Notes under the pieces: model-generated
Seen by the model: the letters and a program-made list of their open reading frames with translations, nothing else
What the model was told of the DNA's origin: nothing
Database searches by the model: none
Source: Gammaproteobacteria bacterium
GTDB taxonomy: Bacteria; Pseudomonadota; Gammaproteobacteria; Pseudomonadales; UBA5518
Assembly (NCBI GenBank): GCA_016718385.1
Contig: JADKDK010000006.1
Location: 248,001-312,000, forward strand
Length of the DNA: 64,000 bases
Direction: 5' to 3'
Shown here: positions 15,401 through 25,585 of the stretch, piece by piece
Position numbering within the stretch: position 1 is the stretch's first letter
Layout of the letters: each line of letters opens with the position of its first letter
Translations under genes and position numbers: made by a program

Positions 15401-16434
15401 ATGTTCCCCCGGATGAGCAGCTTGGCATTGCGCACGGAAACCACGCCGCTGACCACCGTGCGCCGGAACGGCCCGCCCGGCGTCAGCGCGTCGTTGCCCA
15501 GGTTGTAGGTGCGCTCGTCGGGCGCCCCCGGCGTCTGGTCCAGGCTGCGCACCAGCATGTGGATCTCCATCGCCTGCACGCGGTCCCAGTCGGTATCGGG
15601 ATCCGCCGAATCGCGATAACGGTCCACTTCGCCGTCGTCGTCGCTGTCCTCGCCGATCATCAGGCGCAGGTTCTCGATGCCGTCGACCACGTCCTCCGTC
15701 ACCACCGCCATGCGGGCACCGTTCCAGCGGATGACCTTGCGGCTCAGCTGCGGAACCTCGCCGGCGCGGATGTAATAGGCCTGGTAGCGGTACTCCCAGG
15801 CATTGCCGCCCGGCACGTCGCCGCCGGTGATGATCGACGGCGCGGCGTCGGCCCCGTCGAACAGCACGCCGTTGATCGCGTTCGAAATCACGTAGGTTGT
15901 TTCGTCATCCAGCCCTTCGGGCTCGTCGATCGTGCCGTCGTCGTCGCTCGGGTCGTCGCGCACGCCGTCCGAGAGCGGCCGCGGGCGCACCGACTTGATC
16001 ACCACCACGTCGCTGCCCGGCACGGCGTCGTCGATGCAGCCGATCGCGTCGCCGCCGGCGTCGGCGCGCGCCACGAAGAGGAAGAGGCCGACGCCGTTGT
16101 CGTCCGGGGCGGCGGCGTCGCCGTAGACGCCCGCGCGGGCGGGCTCGTCGCAATCTTCCGCGGCCGGAATGTCGTCCAGGCCCGCATCCCTCACGATGCC
16201 CGGCGGGGCAGCCTCGCCGAAAAAGCCCGCATGGCGCAGGTCCATCGACAACACCTGCAGCGCGAAGCGGCCGTTCTCGCCCATGCGCGCATAGCGCTCC
16301 GATTCCGTATACGAACGCTTCGAGGCGATCAGCAGCGCCACCGCGCCGCTGATCAGGAACAGCCCCATGACCATCGCCACCATCAGCTCGACCATGGTCA
16401 TGCCGCGCGCGTGGCGCCGGCCGTGGAGCATCAT
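15397..16434 (-). CDS. pilW: Minor pilin PilW
   Basis: A 345-residue protein with the prepilin signal RG/MTMVELMVAMVMGLFLISGA, then SERYARMGENGRFALQVLSM, typical of PilW. The large C-terminal domain is rich in Asp and Gly (SDDDGEVDRYRDS, DDPSDDDGTIDEPEG) and could bind calcium. Start: the ATG at 16434 (another one codon later at 16431) with GGGGAG upstream. It follows pilV by 4 bases and overlaps pilX by 4. Confidence 0.92.
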   Translation of the reverse strand: MMLHGRRHARGMTMVELMVAMVMGLFLISGAVALLIASKRSYTESERYARMGENGRFALQVLSMDLRHAGFFGEAAPPGIVRDAGLDDIPAAEDCDEPARAGVYGDAAAPDDNGVGLFLFVARADAGGDAIGCIDDAVPGSDVVVIKSVRPRPLSDGVRDDPSDDDGTIDEPEGLDDETTYVISNAINGVLFDGADAAPSIITGGDVPGGNAWEYRYQAYYIRAGEVPQLSRKVIRWNGARMAVVTEDVVDGIENLRLMIGEDSDDDGEVDRYRDSADPDTDWDRVQAMEIHMLVRSLDQTPGAPDERTYNLGNDALTPGGPFRRTVVSGVVSVRNAKLLIRGNI

Positions 16435-16438
16435 CGGT

Positions 16439-17071
16439 TCAACTCCCCTCGTCGATGACATACGTGTTGACCACGACCTGGCGGCGCGAGGCGAGCGTGC
16501 CCGCCGCTGCCGCGCCACAGGCCGCCTCGCCCTCCGGCACCGCATCCGAGGTCTCCGTCAGGGCTTCCCAGCTGACCACCACGCGCAGGCGGCCCGTATT
16601 GGGCGCCGCCGCGCCCGCTTCCTCGAAGACGATGCATCCGTGCGGCTTGATGAGCCCGCCGGCATCGTTGTCGTCCGCGTCCTGGATCGCGGCGCCGTCC
16701 AGCCGCCGCTCCCAGTTCCAGAGATCCCACTCGGCCATCTCCTGCGCCGAGCACTCCGCGGCGGCACAGTCCGCCGCCGGTTCCTCGTCGATGCTCCCGC
16801 CGCCCAGCGCGCCGTCTCCCAGCCCGGTGTGGTAGTCCTCGGCGGCGGCGGGATTGGCGCGGATGCGCTCGACCATGTTGTCGGCCAGCAGGATCGCGAG
16901 CGAACGCTGCCACGCCTGGTGGCCCGAGCGCTTCGCGGTCAACTGCAGGCCCGCGATCGCCAGCATGCCGACCGCGAGTATCAACACCGTGATCATGACC
17001 TCGACCATCGTGAAGCCGCGCTGACGGGTTCGCCTGTCGCCACTGGGTCGCATGGATCTCGGGCGCCTCAT
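16439..17071 (-). CDS. pilV: Minor pilin PilV
   Basis: A 210-residue prepilin with QRG/FTMVEVMITVLILAVGML and then GLQLTAKRSGHQAWQRSLA, the PilV pattern. The ATG at 17071 overlaps the fimT stop by 4 bases (ATGA), so translation is coupled; there is no separate ribosome site. Several cysteines (DCAAAEC, HGC, AAC) in the C-terminal domain suggest disulfides. Part of the priming complex. Confidence 0.92.
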   Translation of the reverse strand: MRRPRSMRPSGDRRTRQRGFTMVEVMITVLILAVGMLAIAGLQLTAKRSGHQAWQRSLAILLADNMVERIRANPAAAEDYHTGLGDGALGGGSIDEEPAADCAAAECSAQEMAEWDLWNWERRLDGAAIQDADDNDAGGLIKPHGCIVFEEAGAAAPNTGRLRVVVSWEALTETSDAVPEGEAACGAAAAGTLASRRQVVVNTYVIDEGS

Positions 17072-17649
17072 GGACAATCGATGTTGTTGCCGGCGGCATC
17101 GTCCACGATGCCGTCCGGCGTCGCATCCGTGTCGGTGGCCACGCTGACGCGCCCGCTGGCGGACACCAGCAGCGCCCGCCCGTGGGCGTCGCCACGATCG
17201 TCACAGACCCGGAACGTGGTTGCGGCGCCCGTTTCCACGAAGCCCTGGCTGTTGTAACCGACGGTCGCGTCTCCTCCGAGCAGGGCGACGCTGATGGCGC
17301 CGGGCACGGCGTCCGCGCGCCGCAGCACGGTCTCGTCGTCATCCACCGTTTCGTCTCCGTCCTCGTCCAGGAACGAGATCCAGCCCTGGGCCCACTCGCC
17401 GTCGCACTCGAGCCCGTCGCTGCTGCCGCAGACCGTCACGATCATTCGTTGCGCCACCGCTTCGGCCCTGGCACTGACCAGCGTCCCGGACAGGGCATTC
17501 ATGGTGGTGACCAATCGATTGTTCCTCACAGTGTCGATGAAGGCGGGCGCGCCCAGCGTGAGCAGCACCACGGCCACGGTGAGCACCATCAGCATTTCCA
17601 CCAGCGTGAAGCCGCGGTCACGCGCCACGCACGCCAGCCTCCCCTTCAT
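17068..17649 (-). CDS. fimT: Minor pilin FimT/GspH type
   Basis: A 193-residue protein with DRG/FTLVEMLMVLTVAVVLLTLG and then the GspH/FimT domain (NNRLVTTMNALSGTLVSARA, an Asp-rich loop FLDEDGDETVDDDE, and SASGRVSV near the end). It is the first gene of the minor-pilin operon. The ATG at 17649 has GGGGAG 7 bases before it; ATGs further upstream (17694) would add an unlikely long leader. FimT proteins have also been linked to DNA binding during uptake in related bacteria. Confidence 0.9.
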   Translation of the reverse strand: MKGRLACVARDRGFTLVEMLMVLTVAVVLLTLGAPAFIDTVRNNRLVTTMNALSGTLVSARAEAVAQRMIVTVCGSSDGLECDGEWAQGWISFLDEDGDETVDDDETVLRRADAVPGAISVALLGGDATVGYNSQGFVETGAATTFRVCDDRGDAHGRALLVSASGRVSVATDTDATPDGIVDDAAGNNIDCP

Positions 17650-18098
17650 CACGGTGCTCCCCGAGCACATGAACCCGCTTCGATTAAAGGCCATGACGAC
17701 CGATTCCGGTGTGATGCAGTTCACAAATAGCCTCGGTCGGTCCCGCGGTCCGCAGCGCCTCGCCTGAATCCGCCCGGGAAGATCGGTCACTGGGATCCCG
17801 TCATGCCTGTTGTCGTACCTGTATGCGCCGCCGGTTCGCGCTCGAGCGCCTCGCGCCCGGCGCGCCCTGCCGTCGCTCGCGCGGGATCGATCCGGCTGCT
17901 GCCGTCGAAGAGTTTAGTACATTTGAGCGGGGCGTCGGTTGCGGCTTCGTCTGCCGTGCCCCGGGAGCGGCGCGACCCGTGGCCGCGCGCGAGCGGGCCG
18001 CCGGGCCGGGGGCGATCGTCGGCGAGCGTGCGGGGGTCGGTGGCCACGCGCGCGCGGGCGGCCGTACGGCCGGTCGATGCCGGCCGCGTGCGGATGCT
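17650..18098. other. 449-base intergenic region between fimT and the RTX lipase gene
   Basis: No gene can be supported here. It must hold the promoter of the minor-pilin operon (minus strand) and the 3' end signals of the RTX gene. An AT-rich spot at about 17909-17925 (TTTAGTACATTTG on +) could hold a minus-strand -10, but I see no convincing -35. The remainder is very GC-rich without long palindromes. Confidence 0.5.
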
Positions 18099-21000
18099 CT
18101 ACGCCGGGCGCCACGCAGCCGCGAGCACCGGTTCCAGTTGGGCGCGCACGGCCTCGTCAAGGACCACGCCGATGCCGAGCGGGGCGTCGAAAGCCGCCAT
18201 GGCCTGCACCAGGCGCTCGACGTCGGCGGCGTTGAGCACGGCGTCGCTCACGCGGAACTGGTCGAGCTTCGCCGCGCTGCTCGCATACCACTCGTCCACC
18301 GTCACGCGATCGTCGCTGCCCGCGAGCCCGATCACCAGGTCGTTGCCCTCGCGCAGGAACCACAGCTCGTCGCGCTCGACGCCCGCGGTGAAGCGCAGCA
18401 CGTCCAGGTCGCCCGACTTCGAGCTGCGGTTGTCGATGGTGTCGGCGCCGTCACCGGCGTGGAACACGTAGGTGTCGTTGCCCCAGCCGCCGTCGAGCCG
18501 GTCCGCGCCGCGCCCCCCGGACAAGCGGTCGTTGCCGCGATCCGCCGTGATCACGTCGTTGCCGCCCAGGCCGTAGAGCCGGTCGTCCTTGCGCGAACCC
18601 GCGAGCGCATTGCCCCCCTCGGTGCCGAGGCGCGCGTTGCCGCTCGTATCGATGCCGATGCGCACCTCGACGCGCCCCGCCACCTCGTGCTGGCCGTCGC
18701 CCAGCGCGTAGTCGAACCAGGCGTCGCCCACGTACCAGGGGTCGGGCTGGAACACGATCTGCCCGCTCGCGGCATTCCAGCTGGCCGTGCCGCCGAAGCC
18801 GCTGCTGCTGCCCACGACCGCCAGGCTGTCGCCGTCGGGATCGCTGTCGTTGGCGAGCAGCGTGCCCGGCGCCACGGCAAGGGCCTTGCCCTCCACGGCC
18901 AGCAGCGAATCGGTGCCGGCCACGGGCGGCGCGGCCGTCGGCTGCAGGGGCAGGTCCTGCAGATCCTCGCGCAGCCACTCGGTGCCGTCGGCGAAAGTTA
19001 TCGATTCGATGCCCGCGCCCTGGTCGCCGTCTGCACCGAAGGCCCCGAGCACGCGCACGCTGTCGCCGCCCCCGAACTGCAGCAGCAGCTCGCCGGCGCC
19101 GGTGCGCCATGCCACCGTGTTCCCGGGCTGCAGCCCGGTGCCGAGCTGCAGCTCGTCGAAGTGCGGCGACGCTGCCGTGTCGTCGATGACATCGGCGCCG
19201 TCGCCGCGCGCGAAGCGGTACACGTCGGAGCCCTTGCCGCCGGACAGCGTGTCCGCGCCGGGGCCGCCCGCGAGCACATCGTCGCCCGCGCCGCCGCTCA
19301 GGCGGTCGTTGCCTCCCGCGCCCGAGAGCGTGTCGTTGCCGCCCAGTCCGCGCAGCTCGTCGGGCCCGGCCGTTCCGTTCAACACGTAGTCGCCACTGGC
19401 AGAACGCGCGACGAAGTCCTGCAACGCGGCACGCGTCCACTGGGAACCGTCGGAAAAACGCACCGCGTCGACGGGGTAGCCGCTGTCCGCGCCGGCGGCC
19501 CCGAAATGCCCGACCACGGTGATCACGTCGCCGCTCGGCGCAAGCAGGATCTCCAGGTCCTCGCCGACGCGCGCGACGCGCAGGTCATCGTCGCGGATGC
19601 CCTCCTGCAACGCGATCACGTCGACACCATCGGCGCTATCGTCCTGGCTGACGACGCGATCGCCACCGCTCCCGGCACCGAAGACATAAGCGTCGTCGCC
19701 GGTACCACCGTTCAGCGTGTCGTTGTCCGCGCCGCCGTCCAGCGTGTCGTTGCCGGCCCCGCCCTCCAGCGCGTCGTCTCCGTCCTGTCCCAGCAACACG
19801 TCGTTGCCCTCGCTGCCGAGCAGCCGGTCGTTACCGCCGCCCCCCTCGACGCGATCGTCGCCGGCGAGCGCATCGACGCTGTCTGCCGCCGTCGCCGACC
19901 CGATGATGAGGTCGTCCGCGGTGGTGGCCTGGCGCTGGATCACGGACTGGGCGATCTTTGTCTCCACGTCGGCCTGCAGGTAATGCCCGCCGGCACCGTT
20001 GCGGATGCGCACCTGGTTGTGGCCGCTGGCGAAGTACTCCAGCACCGTGAGCCGCTCGCCGCTCGCGGCCACTACCAGGACCAGGTCGTTGCCGACGCGC
20101 TCGGCCCACAGCCCGGACCAGCCCACGCCGTCCAGTTGCAGCTCGTCGACCGGGAATGGCGACTGGTCGTTGGCGCGGTTCCAGAACAGCGTGTCGGGCC
20201 GCGCCCAGACCGTGTCGCTCCCGGCGCCGGCGCCCCACACGTAGAGATCTGCCGAGCCGGCACCGACGCCCAGGTCGTCACCGCCGCGCAGGAAATCGTC
20301 GCCCGCGCCCCCGCTGAGGGTGTCGGCTCCCGGGCCCCCCAGCAGCGTGTCATCGCCGGCGGAACCCCGCAGCTTGTCGTTGCCCGCGGCGCCGGAAATC
20401 AGGTCGTTCCCGCCGAGTCCGTCCAGCTCGTCGGCGGCCGCGCCGCCCTGCAACACGTCGTGGCCGTTGTCCGTCGCGCCGAAATCGGCCATGACCTGCG
20501 CCATCGTGACGACCGAGCCGGCCGTGTCGCCGAAGTGGAACTCGTCGATGCGCGAGTAGTAGTTGAGGCGGTCCTCCGGCGCCGCGATCCTGATGCGCTC
20601 GCCCCCGCCGGGCAACTGCAGCACCACCTCGATGGAGCGCGCGGCGATGCTCGCGTAGGGCAGGCTGGCGGTCGGATCGCGCAGAACCGGCAGGAACTGC
20701 AGCTCGGCGGGGCCATAGCCGCCGGCAAGATGCAGCACGTCGAGGCTGTCGCCCCCGGCGGCGTACGCATCGCTCTCGATGATCGTGTCGCTGCCGTCGC
20801 CCGGCGCGTGGACGTAGCGATCCGGGCCCGCGCCGCCGCGCAGCTCGTCGTCTCCCGTGTCGCCGGCCAGGGCATCGGCGCCGGCGCCGCCGACGAGGAG
20901 ATCGGCGCCGGCGCCGCCGTGCAGCGCATCCGCGCCGGCATCGCCGTGCAGCGTGTCGTTGCCGGCCGAGCCCTGCAGCAGGTCGTCGCCGGCGCCGCCC

Positions 21001-24000
21001 AGGATCACGTCGTCGCCCCCGAGCCCGTCGATCGTGTCGTTGCCTCCCCCGCCCTCGAGCGTGTCGGCGCCGTCGGTGGGCGCGCGCCGGATCGTCGCGT
21101 TCAGGATCTCCGCGCTGCCCCACACGGTTCCCGGCTCGTCCTCGAAGCGCAGCTCGATCGCGGGCGGGTTCGCGGGGTTGCTGAAATAGCCCGGCACCAC
21201 GAGCACATCGGTGCCGATGTCGATATGCAGGTCGTTGCCGCCGTAGCTGCGCAGCACCACCGCGGCACTGGCGATGCCGGCGCCCAGCAGCACCGTGTCG
21301 AGCTCGCCGCTCGAGCCGCCCGGCGCCACGAGGCTGTCGCTGCCGTCGCCGCGCCGGAACACGATGGTGTCGTTGCCCGCGCCGCCGTCGAGCACGTCGC
21401 TGCCACTGCCGCCTTCCAGCGTGTCGTCGCCGGCGCCACCATGGAGCGTGTCGTCGTACGCCTCGCCGAGCAGGCGATCGTCGCCGTCCTCGCCGCGGAG
21501 GGTGTCGGCTCCTCCGCCACCGCTCAGCGCATCGTTGCCCGTGCCGCCGAGCAGCGTGTCATTGCCGTCGCCCCCGTGCAGCGAGTCGTCGCCGTTTTCG
21601 CCGTACAAGCGGTCGTTGCCTTCGTCGCCGTGCAGCGTGTCGTTGCCATCGCCGCCCTCGACGGTGTCGTCGCCGGCCAGCGCGTGCAGCGTGTCGTCGC
21701 TGCCGGGCAGCAGCAGCCGCTCGCTGTCGCTGCCGGGGTGCAGGATGGCCGCGGCGTCCACCGCGCCGCCGTCCGTTCGCATGCCGGTCAGCCGCTTGTA
21801 CTCCGCCACCGACAGGCTGACGCTGGCGTCGGCGAACTGCAGCGCCACGGTGCGGCCGTCGGCCGAGCGCGCCAGGTTCAGCGTGCCGCTGCCGGCAGCA
21901 CCCTGGAAGTGCAGCTCCATCTGTCCGTCGCTGTCGGCGATGGTGTCGTGGCCCTCGCCGGGGCGCAGCAGGTACAGGTCGAGGCCTTCGCCGCCATCGA
22001 GCCAGTCGTCGCCGGCGCCGCCGTCGAGCGTGTCATCGCCGGCTTCGCCCCGCAGCGTATCGTTGCCCGCGCCGCCCTCGAGCCGGTCGGCACCGCTGCC
22101 GCCCCACAGGCGATCCGCGCCCTCCTCGCCATACAACCGATCCGCGCCGGCATCCCCGCTGAGCTGGTCCTCACCGCCACCGCCGCGCAGCAGGTCGTCG
22201 CCGTCCTGGCCGACCAGCAGATCGTGCCCCGCTGCACCCAGCAGCACATCGTCGCCGGCCGCACCGAGCAGATCGTCGTCGCCGTCCCCGCCGCCCAGGC
22301 GGTCGTCACCCGCACCGCCGTCGATCAGGTCCTCACCCGCGCCGCCGTACAGCCGGTCGTCACCGGTGCCGCCGAGCAGGGAGTCATCGCCCTCGCCGCC
22401 GGCAATCGTGTCGTCACCGCCGTTGCCGTCGATGAGGTCGTCTCCGGGGCCGCCGTCGATGTCGTCGGCGCCCTCGTCGGCAGGCGCCACGCCCGCCCCG
22501 TCACCGGCCAGCTGGTCGTCGCCCGCGCCGCCGCGCATGGTGTCGGCGCCGGCCTGGCCGCTGGCCTTGTCCGCGCCGTCGCCGGCGTCGATGAAGTCGT
22601 CGCCGGCGCCGGCCAGGATGCCGTCGTTGCCGGGGCCGCCGAACAGCTGGTCGGCGCCGTGGGCCGAGAGCGGGATGTCGGCGACATCGCCGAGCAGCAG
22701 GTCGTCGCCCTCGCCACCGTGCAACAGGTCCGCGCCACCGCTGCCCTGCAGCTGGTCATTGCCGGCGCCGCCCCAGAGCTGGTCGGCGCCGTGCCGCGAG
22801 CCGTCCAGGTGAATCGCGGCGGCGTCGCCCTCGAGCAGGTCGTCGCCGTCGCCGCCGTACAGGGTGTCGTCGCCGTCGATGCCGCCCAGCAGATCGTTGC
22901 CGCTGCCGCCGTGGAGCAGGTCGTTGCCGCTGCCGGCGTCGATCCAGTCGTTGCCGGGGCCCCCGTACAGCGTGTCGTCGCCCGCGTCATCGGGGTCGAC
23001 GACGCCCGTGGCGCCCGTGAATTGGCGCGTCCCCCCCCCGGCGTCGTCGCTGACACCCCAGCCGACGCCGGTCGCGACGAGGTCGCCGTCGCCCATGATG
23101 TGGTCATCCCCCGCGCCGCCATACACGAGGTCGGCGCCACCCCCGCCCATCAACGCCTCGCCGCCCGCCGCGCCCGCCAGCGTGTCGTCGCCCTTGCCGC
23201 CCGCGAGCCAGTCGCGCGATGCGGCGGGCACGGCGCGTTCGTCGTCGATCCGGGCCAGGTCGGCGACGGTGCCCGCGTAGAGCACGTCGTCGCCTGCGCC
23301 GCCCTCCATGATGTCGGTGCCGGCGCCGCCCTCGAGCCAGTCGGCCCCCGCGCCACCGAGCAGGCGGTCCTCGCCGCCGCCGGCGGCCAGGTGGTCGTTG
23401 CCGTCCTCGCCCTCGAGGCGGTCGGTGCCGTCGCCCGCGATCGCGTGGTCGTCGCCGGCACGCGCGCGGATCACGTTGTCGCCGGCGCCCGCGTCGAGCA
23501 GGTCGTTGCCGGCGCTGCCGTACAGCGTGTCGTTGCGGATTTGCGGCTGCGCGGTATCCACGACCACGTTGCCGAGCACGTCGTATTCCACCTGCACGCC
23601 TGCCTGCCCCGGATCGGAATCCCGCGGCGCAAAATCGCCGAGGATGCCGAGAGTGGTCACGGGCTCGGCGTGCGCGGGCTCGGGCAGCGCCGTGGCAGCG
23701 GGCAGCACGATGCCGAAGTTGCCGACGCCATCGGCGTAGCGGGCGATCACCGCGACGGCGGCATTGGCGCCGCTGCCGCGCGCGACGTGCAGCGCCTCGC
23801 CGTCGCGGCGCAGCGTGAAGCCCCAGCCCGCGGTGTCGCGGTAGACGCCGGTGCCCGGCGCGGTTTCCTCGAAGTTCAGCGTCGCGAGGTCGATGGATTC
23901 GATCACGATGCGATCGCCGCCGTCGTCGGCATCGCTGATCAGGTCGATGCCTGCCTCCAGGCCGAAGCGGTAGGTATCGGCCCCCGCGCCGCCGGCGAGG

Positions 24001-25568
24001 ATGTCATTGCCTTCGCCCCCTTCGAGAGTGTCGTTGCCCGCGCCGCCCAGCAACCGGTCGTCGCCCTGCAGGCCGAGCAGCAGGTCGTTGCCGGCGCCGC
24101 CGTCGAGGATGTCGTTGCCGTCGTGGCCGCGCAGCGTGTCCTCGCCGGACATGCCGAACAGCTGGTCGTCGCGACTGCCGCCGGCGAGCTCATCGGCACT
24201 GTCGGCGCCGAAGCGATATTGCAGCGCGTCATCGAGCGGGAATGGCGCGGCGGCCTGCGACGAGGTGAACGAGAGCCCGGCGGCGAGATCCTCGAAGTAC
24301 TCCGGCTCGCGGCCGAACTCGGCCACGGTGAGCGCATCGACGGTGTTGCGCTGCGCCGCGCTCTGCAGCAGGTAGGCGCGCGCCTGGAGGTATTCCGGGC
24401 CGAGATCCGTGGGCGCATCCACGACGCTGGCCGCCGCCGGCGCGACCAGCGCGAAGGGAAACAGGTTCAGCGCCGCGAAGCGCCACGCGCTGCCGGTGTC
24501 CGATTGTTCCAGCACCGCATCGGCCACGGCCGCACCGGTCACGGGAATGATGTGCGCACCAGACCAGGTGCCGGCCTCGAGCGCGGGTTGCAGCATCGCG
24601 TGCAGTGCGAGCGGGTCGCCGATGCCGGCGTAGGCGCTGCCCAGCGAGGCGCCGAGCGCGCGCACCGCGGCGGCAATCGAACCCGGCGAATCGTTCGACG
24701 CCGCCTCGAGGATCGCGTTCATCTGCGCCGTGCCCAGCGCGGGATCGATGGCCGCGAACAGGCGATACGCGGCGAGCGCATCGACCAGCCGGCTCATGTT
24801 GTGCGTGGCCAGCACCTCGCCCGGCGCGCTCTCGATGAACAGCGGCACGTGCTCGCCGGGGCGATAGGCCAGGAGCCCGGTCGCGGTCACTTCCGGGCCC
24901 GGCTCCGCGTAGTAGTTGTGGATCTCGCCCGCCACCAGCGCGTTGGCGCCGGGTGCGATGGTCTCGTTCCACAGGGTTTCCAGCACCACCACGGCGGGGC
25001 TGTTGTAGGTGAGGGCCGCGCCGTTGAAGGTATCGACGCGCGCGACCAGCCCGGGGTGCTGCGATGCCGTCCACAGCGCGAGATGGCCGCCCAGCGAATG
25101 GCCGCTCAACTGGATGCGACCGGCGTATTGCGGCAGCACCGCGCCGCTGGCGTCGATCAGCCCGGCATCGCGCAGGAAGTCATCGACCGCGCCGTTCTGC
25201 AGCAACTCGCCGATCTGCTTCGCCAGCGGGGCGGCGAGGCTCACGTCCTGCAACAGGTCCATCGCGCCGTTGGTACCGCGGAAGGCGAGGTGCAGTGCGC
25301 CGGTGGCAACGTTTTCGAAAAGGGTGGCCGAGAAGCCCGTTGCGGAATCGGGCTGGTGGTGGAGGACGCGGTAGGTGTCGCGAAACAGCTGAAACTGCTC
25401 TTCTGTGAATCCTCGACTCGCAAAAGTTCGAGTATCACCATCCCCAGACATATTCCACGCTTCTGGAGATATGTCCTGGCCAGCTAGAAATCCCGGAACA
25501 TGGAACGAAACGTAAGCGGCATCCGCCAGCAATGCGCTTTGATAGACGACGTCCATTGTCGTGCTCAT
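18099..25568 (-). CDS. Giant RTX lipase-like protein secreted by a type I system
   Basis: A 2489-residue protein. Residues 1 to about 360 are an alpha/beta-hydrolase lipase domain with HLAFRGTN (oxyanion region) and the nucleophile elbow SGHSLGG (Ser158). From about 450 to the C-terminus it is built of many GGxGxDxLx calcium-binding nonapeptide blocks, with about seven interleaved HCBP-related segments (FxDGxxWxxxxL) and one cadherin/Big-like domain (VAGTDSLLAVEGKAL...LANDSDPDGDSL). The C-terminus (VSDAVLNAADVERLVQAMAA) resembles type I secretion signals. The ATG at 25568 follows AAGGAG by 6 bases. Its transporter and fusion-protein genes lie upstream on the same strand. It could be a lipase, phospholipase or antibacterial effector. 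Codons near the start are unusually AT-rich. Confidence 0.9.
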   Translation of the reverse strand: MSTTMDVVYQSALLADAAYVSFHVPGFLAGQDISPEAWNMSGDGDTRTFASRGFTEEQFQLFRDTYRVLHHQPDSATGFSATLFENVATGALHLAFRGTNGAMDLLQDVSLAAPLAKQIGELLQNGAVDDFLRDAGLIDASGAVLPQYAGRIQLSGHSLGGHLALWTASQHPGLVARVDTFNGAALTYNSPAVVVLETLWNETIAPGANALVAGEIHNYYAEPGPEVTATGLLAYRPGEHVPLFIESAPGEVLATHNMSRLVDALAAYRLFAAIDPALGTAQMNAILEAASNDSPGSIAAAVRALGASLGSAYAGIGDPLALHAMLQPALEAGTWSGAHIIPVTGAAVADAVLEQSDTGSAWRFAALNLFPFALVAPAAASVVDAPTDLGPEYLQARAYLLQSAAQRNTVDALTVAEFGREPEYFEDLAAGLSFTSSQAAAPFPLDDALQYRFGADSADELAGGSRDDQLFGMSGEDTLRGHDGNDILDGGAGNDLLLGLQGDDRLLGGAGNDTLEGGEGNDILAGGAGADTYRFGLEAGIDLISDADDGGDRIVIESIDLATLNFEETAPGTGVYRDTAGWGFTLRRDGEALHVARGSGANAAVAVIARYADGVGNFGIVLPAATALPEPAHAEPVTTLGILGDFAPRDSDPGQAGVQVEYDVLGNVVVDTAQPQIRNDTLYGSAGNDLLDAGAGDNVIRARAGDDHAIAGDGTDRLEGEDGNDHLAAGGGEDRLLGGAGADWLEGGAGTDIMEGGAGDDVLYAGTVADLARIDDERAVPAASRDWLAGGKGDDTLAGAAGGEALMGGGGADLVYGGAGDDHIMGDGDLVATGVGWGVSDDAGGGTRQFTGATGVVDPDDAGDDTLYGGPGNDWIDAGSGNDLLHGGSGNDLLGGIDGDDTLYGGDGDDLLEGDAAAIHLDGSRHGADQLWGGAGNDQLQGSGGADLLHGGEGDDLLLGDVADIPLSAHGADQLFGGPGNDGILAGAGDDFIDAGDGADKASGQAGADTMRGGAGDDQLAGDGAGVAPADEGADDIDGGPGDDLIDGNGGDDTIAGGEGDDSLLGGTGDDRLYGGAGEDLIDGGAGDDRLGGGDGDDDLLGAAGDDVLLGAAGHDLLVGQDGDDLLRGGGGEDQLSGDAGADRLYGEEGADRLWGGSGADRLEGGAGNDTLRGEAGDDTLDGGAGDDWLDGGEGLDLYLLRPGEGHDTIADSDGQMELHFQGAAGSGTLNLARSADGRTVALQFADASVSLSVAEYKRLTGMRTDGGAVDAAAILHPGSDSERLLLPGSDDTLHALAGDDTVEGGDGNDTLHGDEGNDRLYGENGDDSLHGGDGNDTLLGGTGNDALSGGGGADTLRGEDGDDRLLGEAYDDTLHGGAGDDTLEGGSGSDVLDGGAGNDTIVFRRGDGSDSLVAPGGSSGELDTVLLGAGIASAAVVLRSYGGNDLHIDIGTDVLVVPGYFSNPANPPAIELRFEDEPGTVWGSAEILNATIRRAPTDGADTLEGGGGNDTIDGLGGDDVILGGAGDDLLQGSAGNDTLHGDAGADALHGGAGADLLVGGAGADALAGDTGDDELRGGAGPDRYVHAPGDGSDTIIESDAYAAGGDSLDVLHLAGGYGPAELQFLPVLRDPTASLPYASIAARSIEVVLQLPGGGERIRIAAPEDRLNYYSRIDEFHFGDTAGSVVTMAQVMADFGATDNGHDVLQGGAAADELDGLGGNDLISGAAGNDKLRGSAGDDTLLGGPGADTLSGGAGDDFLRGGDDLGVGAGSADLYVWGAGAGSDTVWARPDTLFWNRANDQSPFPVDELQLDGVGWSGLWAERVGNDLVLVVAASGERLTVLEYFASGHNQVRIRNGAGGHYLQADVETKIAQSVIQRQATTADDLIIGSATAADSVDALAGDDRVEGGGGNDRLLGSEGNDVLLGQDGDDALEGGAGNDTLDGGADNDTLNGGTGDDAYVFGAGSGGDRVVSQDDSADGVDVIALQEGIRDDDLRVARVGEDLEILLAPSGDVITVVGHFGAAGADSGYPVDAVRFSDGSQWTRAALQDFVARSASGDYVLNGTAGPDELRGLGGNDTLSGAGGNDRLSGGAGDDVLAGGPGADTLSGGKGSDVYRFARGDGADVIDDTAASPHFDELQLGTGLQPGNTVAWRTGAGELLLQFGGGDSVRVLGAFGADGDQGAGIESITFADGTEWLREDLQDLPLQPTAAPPVAGTDSLLAVEGKALAVAPGTLLANDSDPDGDSLAVVGSSSGFGGTASWNAASGQIVFQPDPWYVGDAWFDYALGDGQHEVAGRVEVRIGIDTSGNARLGTEGGNALAGSRKDDRLYGLGGNDVITADRGNDRLSGGRGADRLDGGWGNDTYVFHAGDGADTIDNRSSKSGDLDVLRFTAGVERDELWFLREGNDLVIGLAGSDDRVTVDEWYASSAAKLDQFRVSDAVLNAADVERLVQAMAAFDAPLGIGVVLDEAVRAQLEPVLAAAWRPA

Positions 25569-25585
25569 GATCAACTCCTTTTGAT

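Noticed and set aside
17787..18047. Small open frames in the fimT-RTX gap
   Set aside because: Arg/Ala/Pro-rich translations without ribosome sites, signal or similarity; typical of high-GC noncoding DNA.
17823..25487. A 2554-codon open frame on the + strand opposite the RTX lipase gene
   Set aside because: It mirrors the GC-rich repetitive codons of the real gene on the other strand. The minus-strand product has coherent lipase, RTX and secretion-signal parts, while this one has only repeated Val-Ala-rich text without domains.
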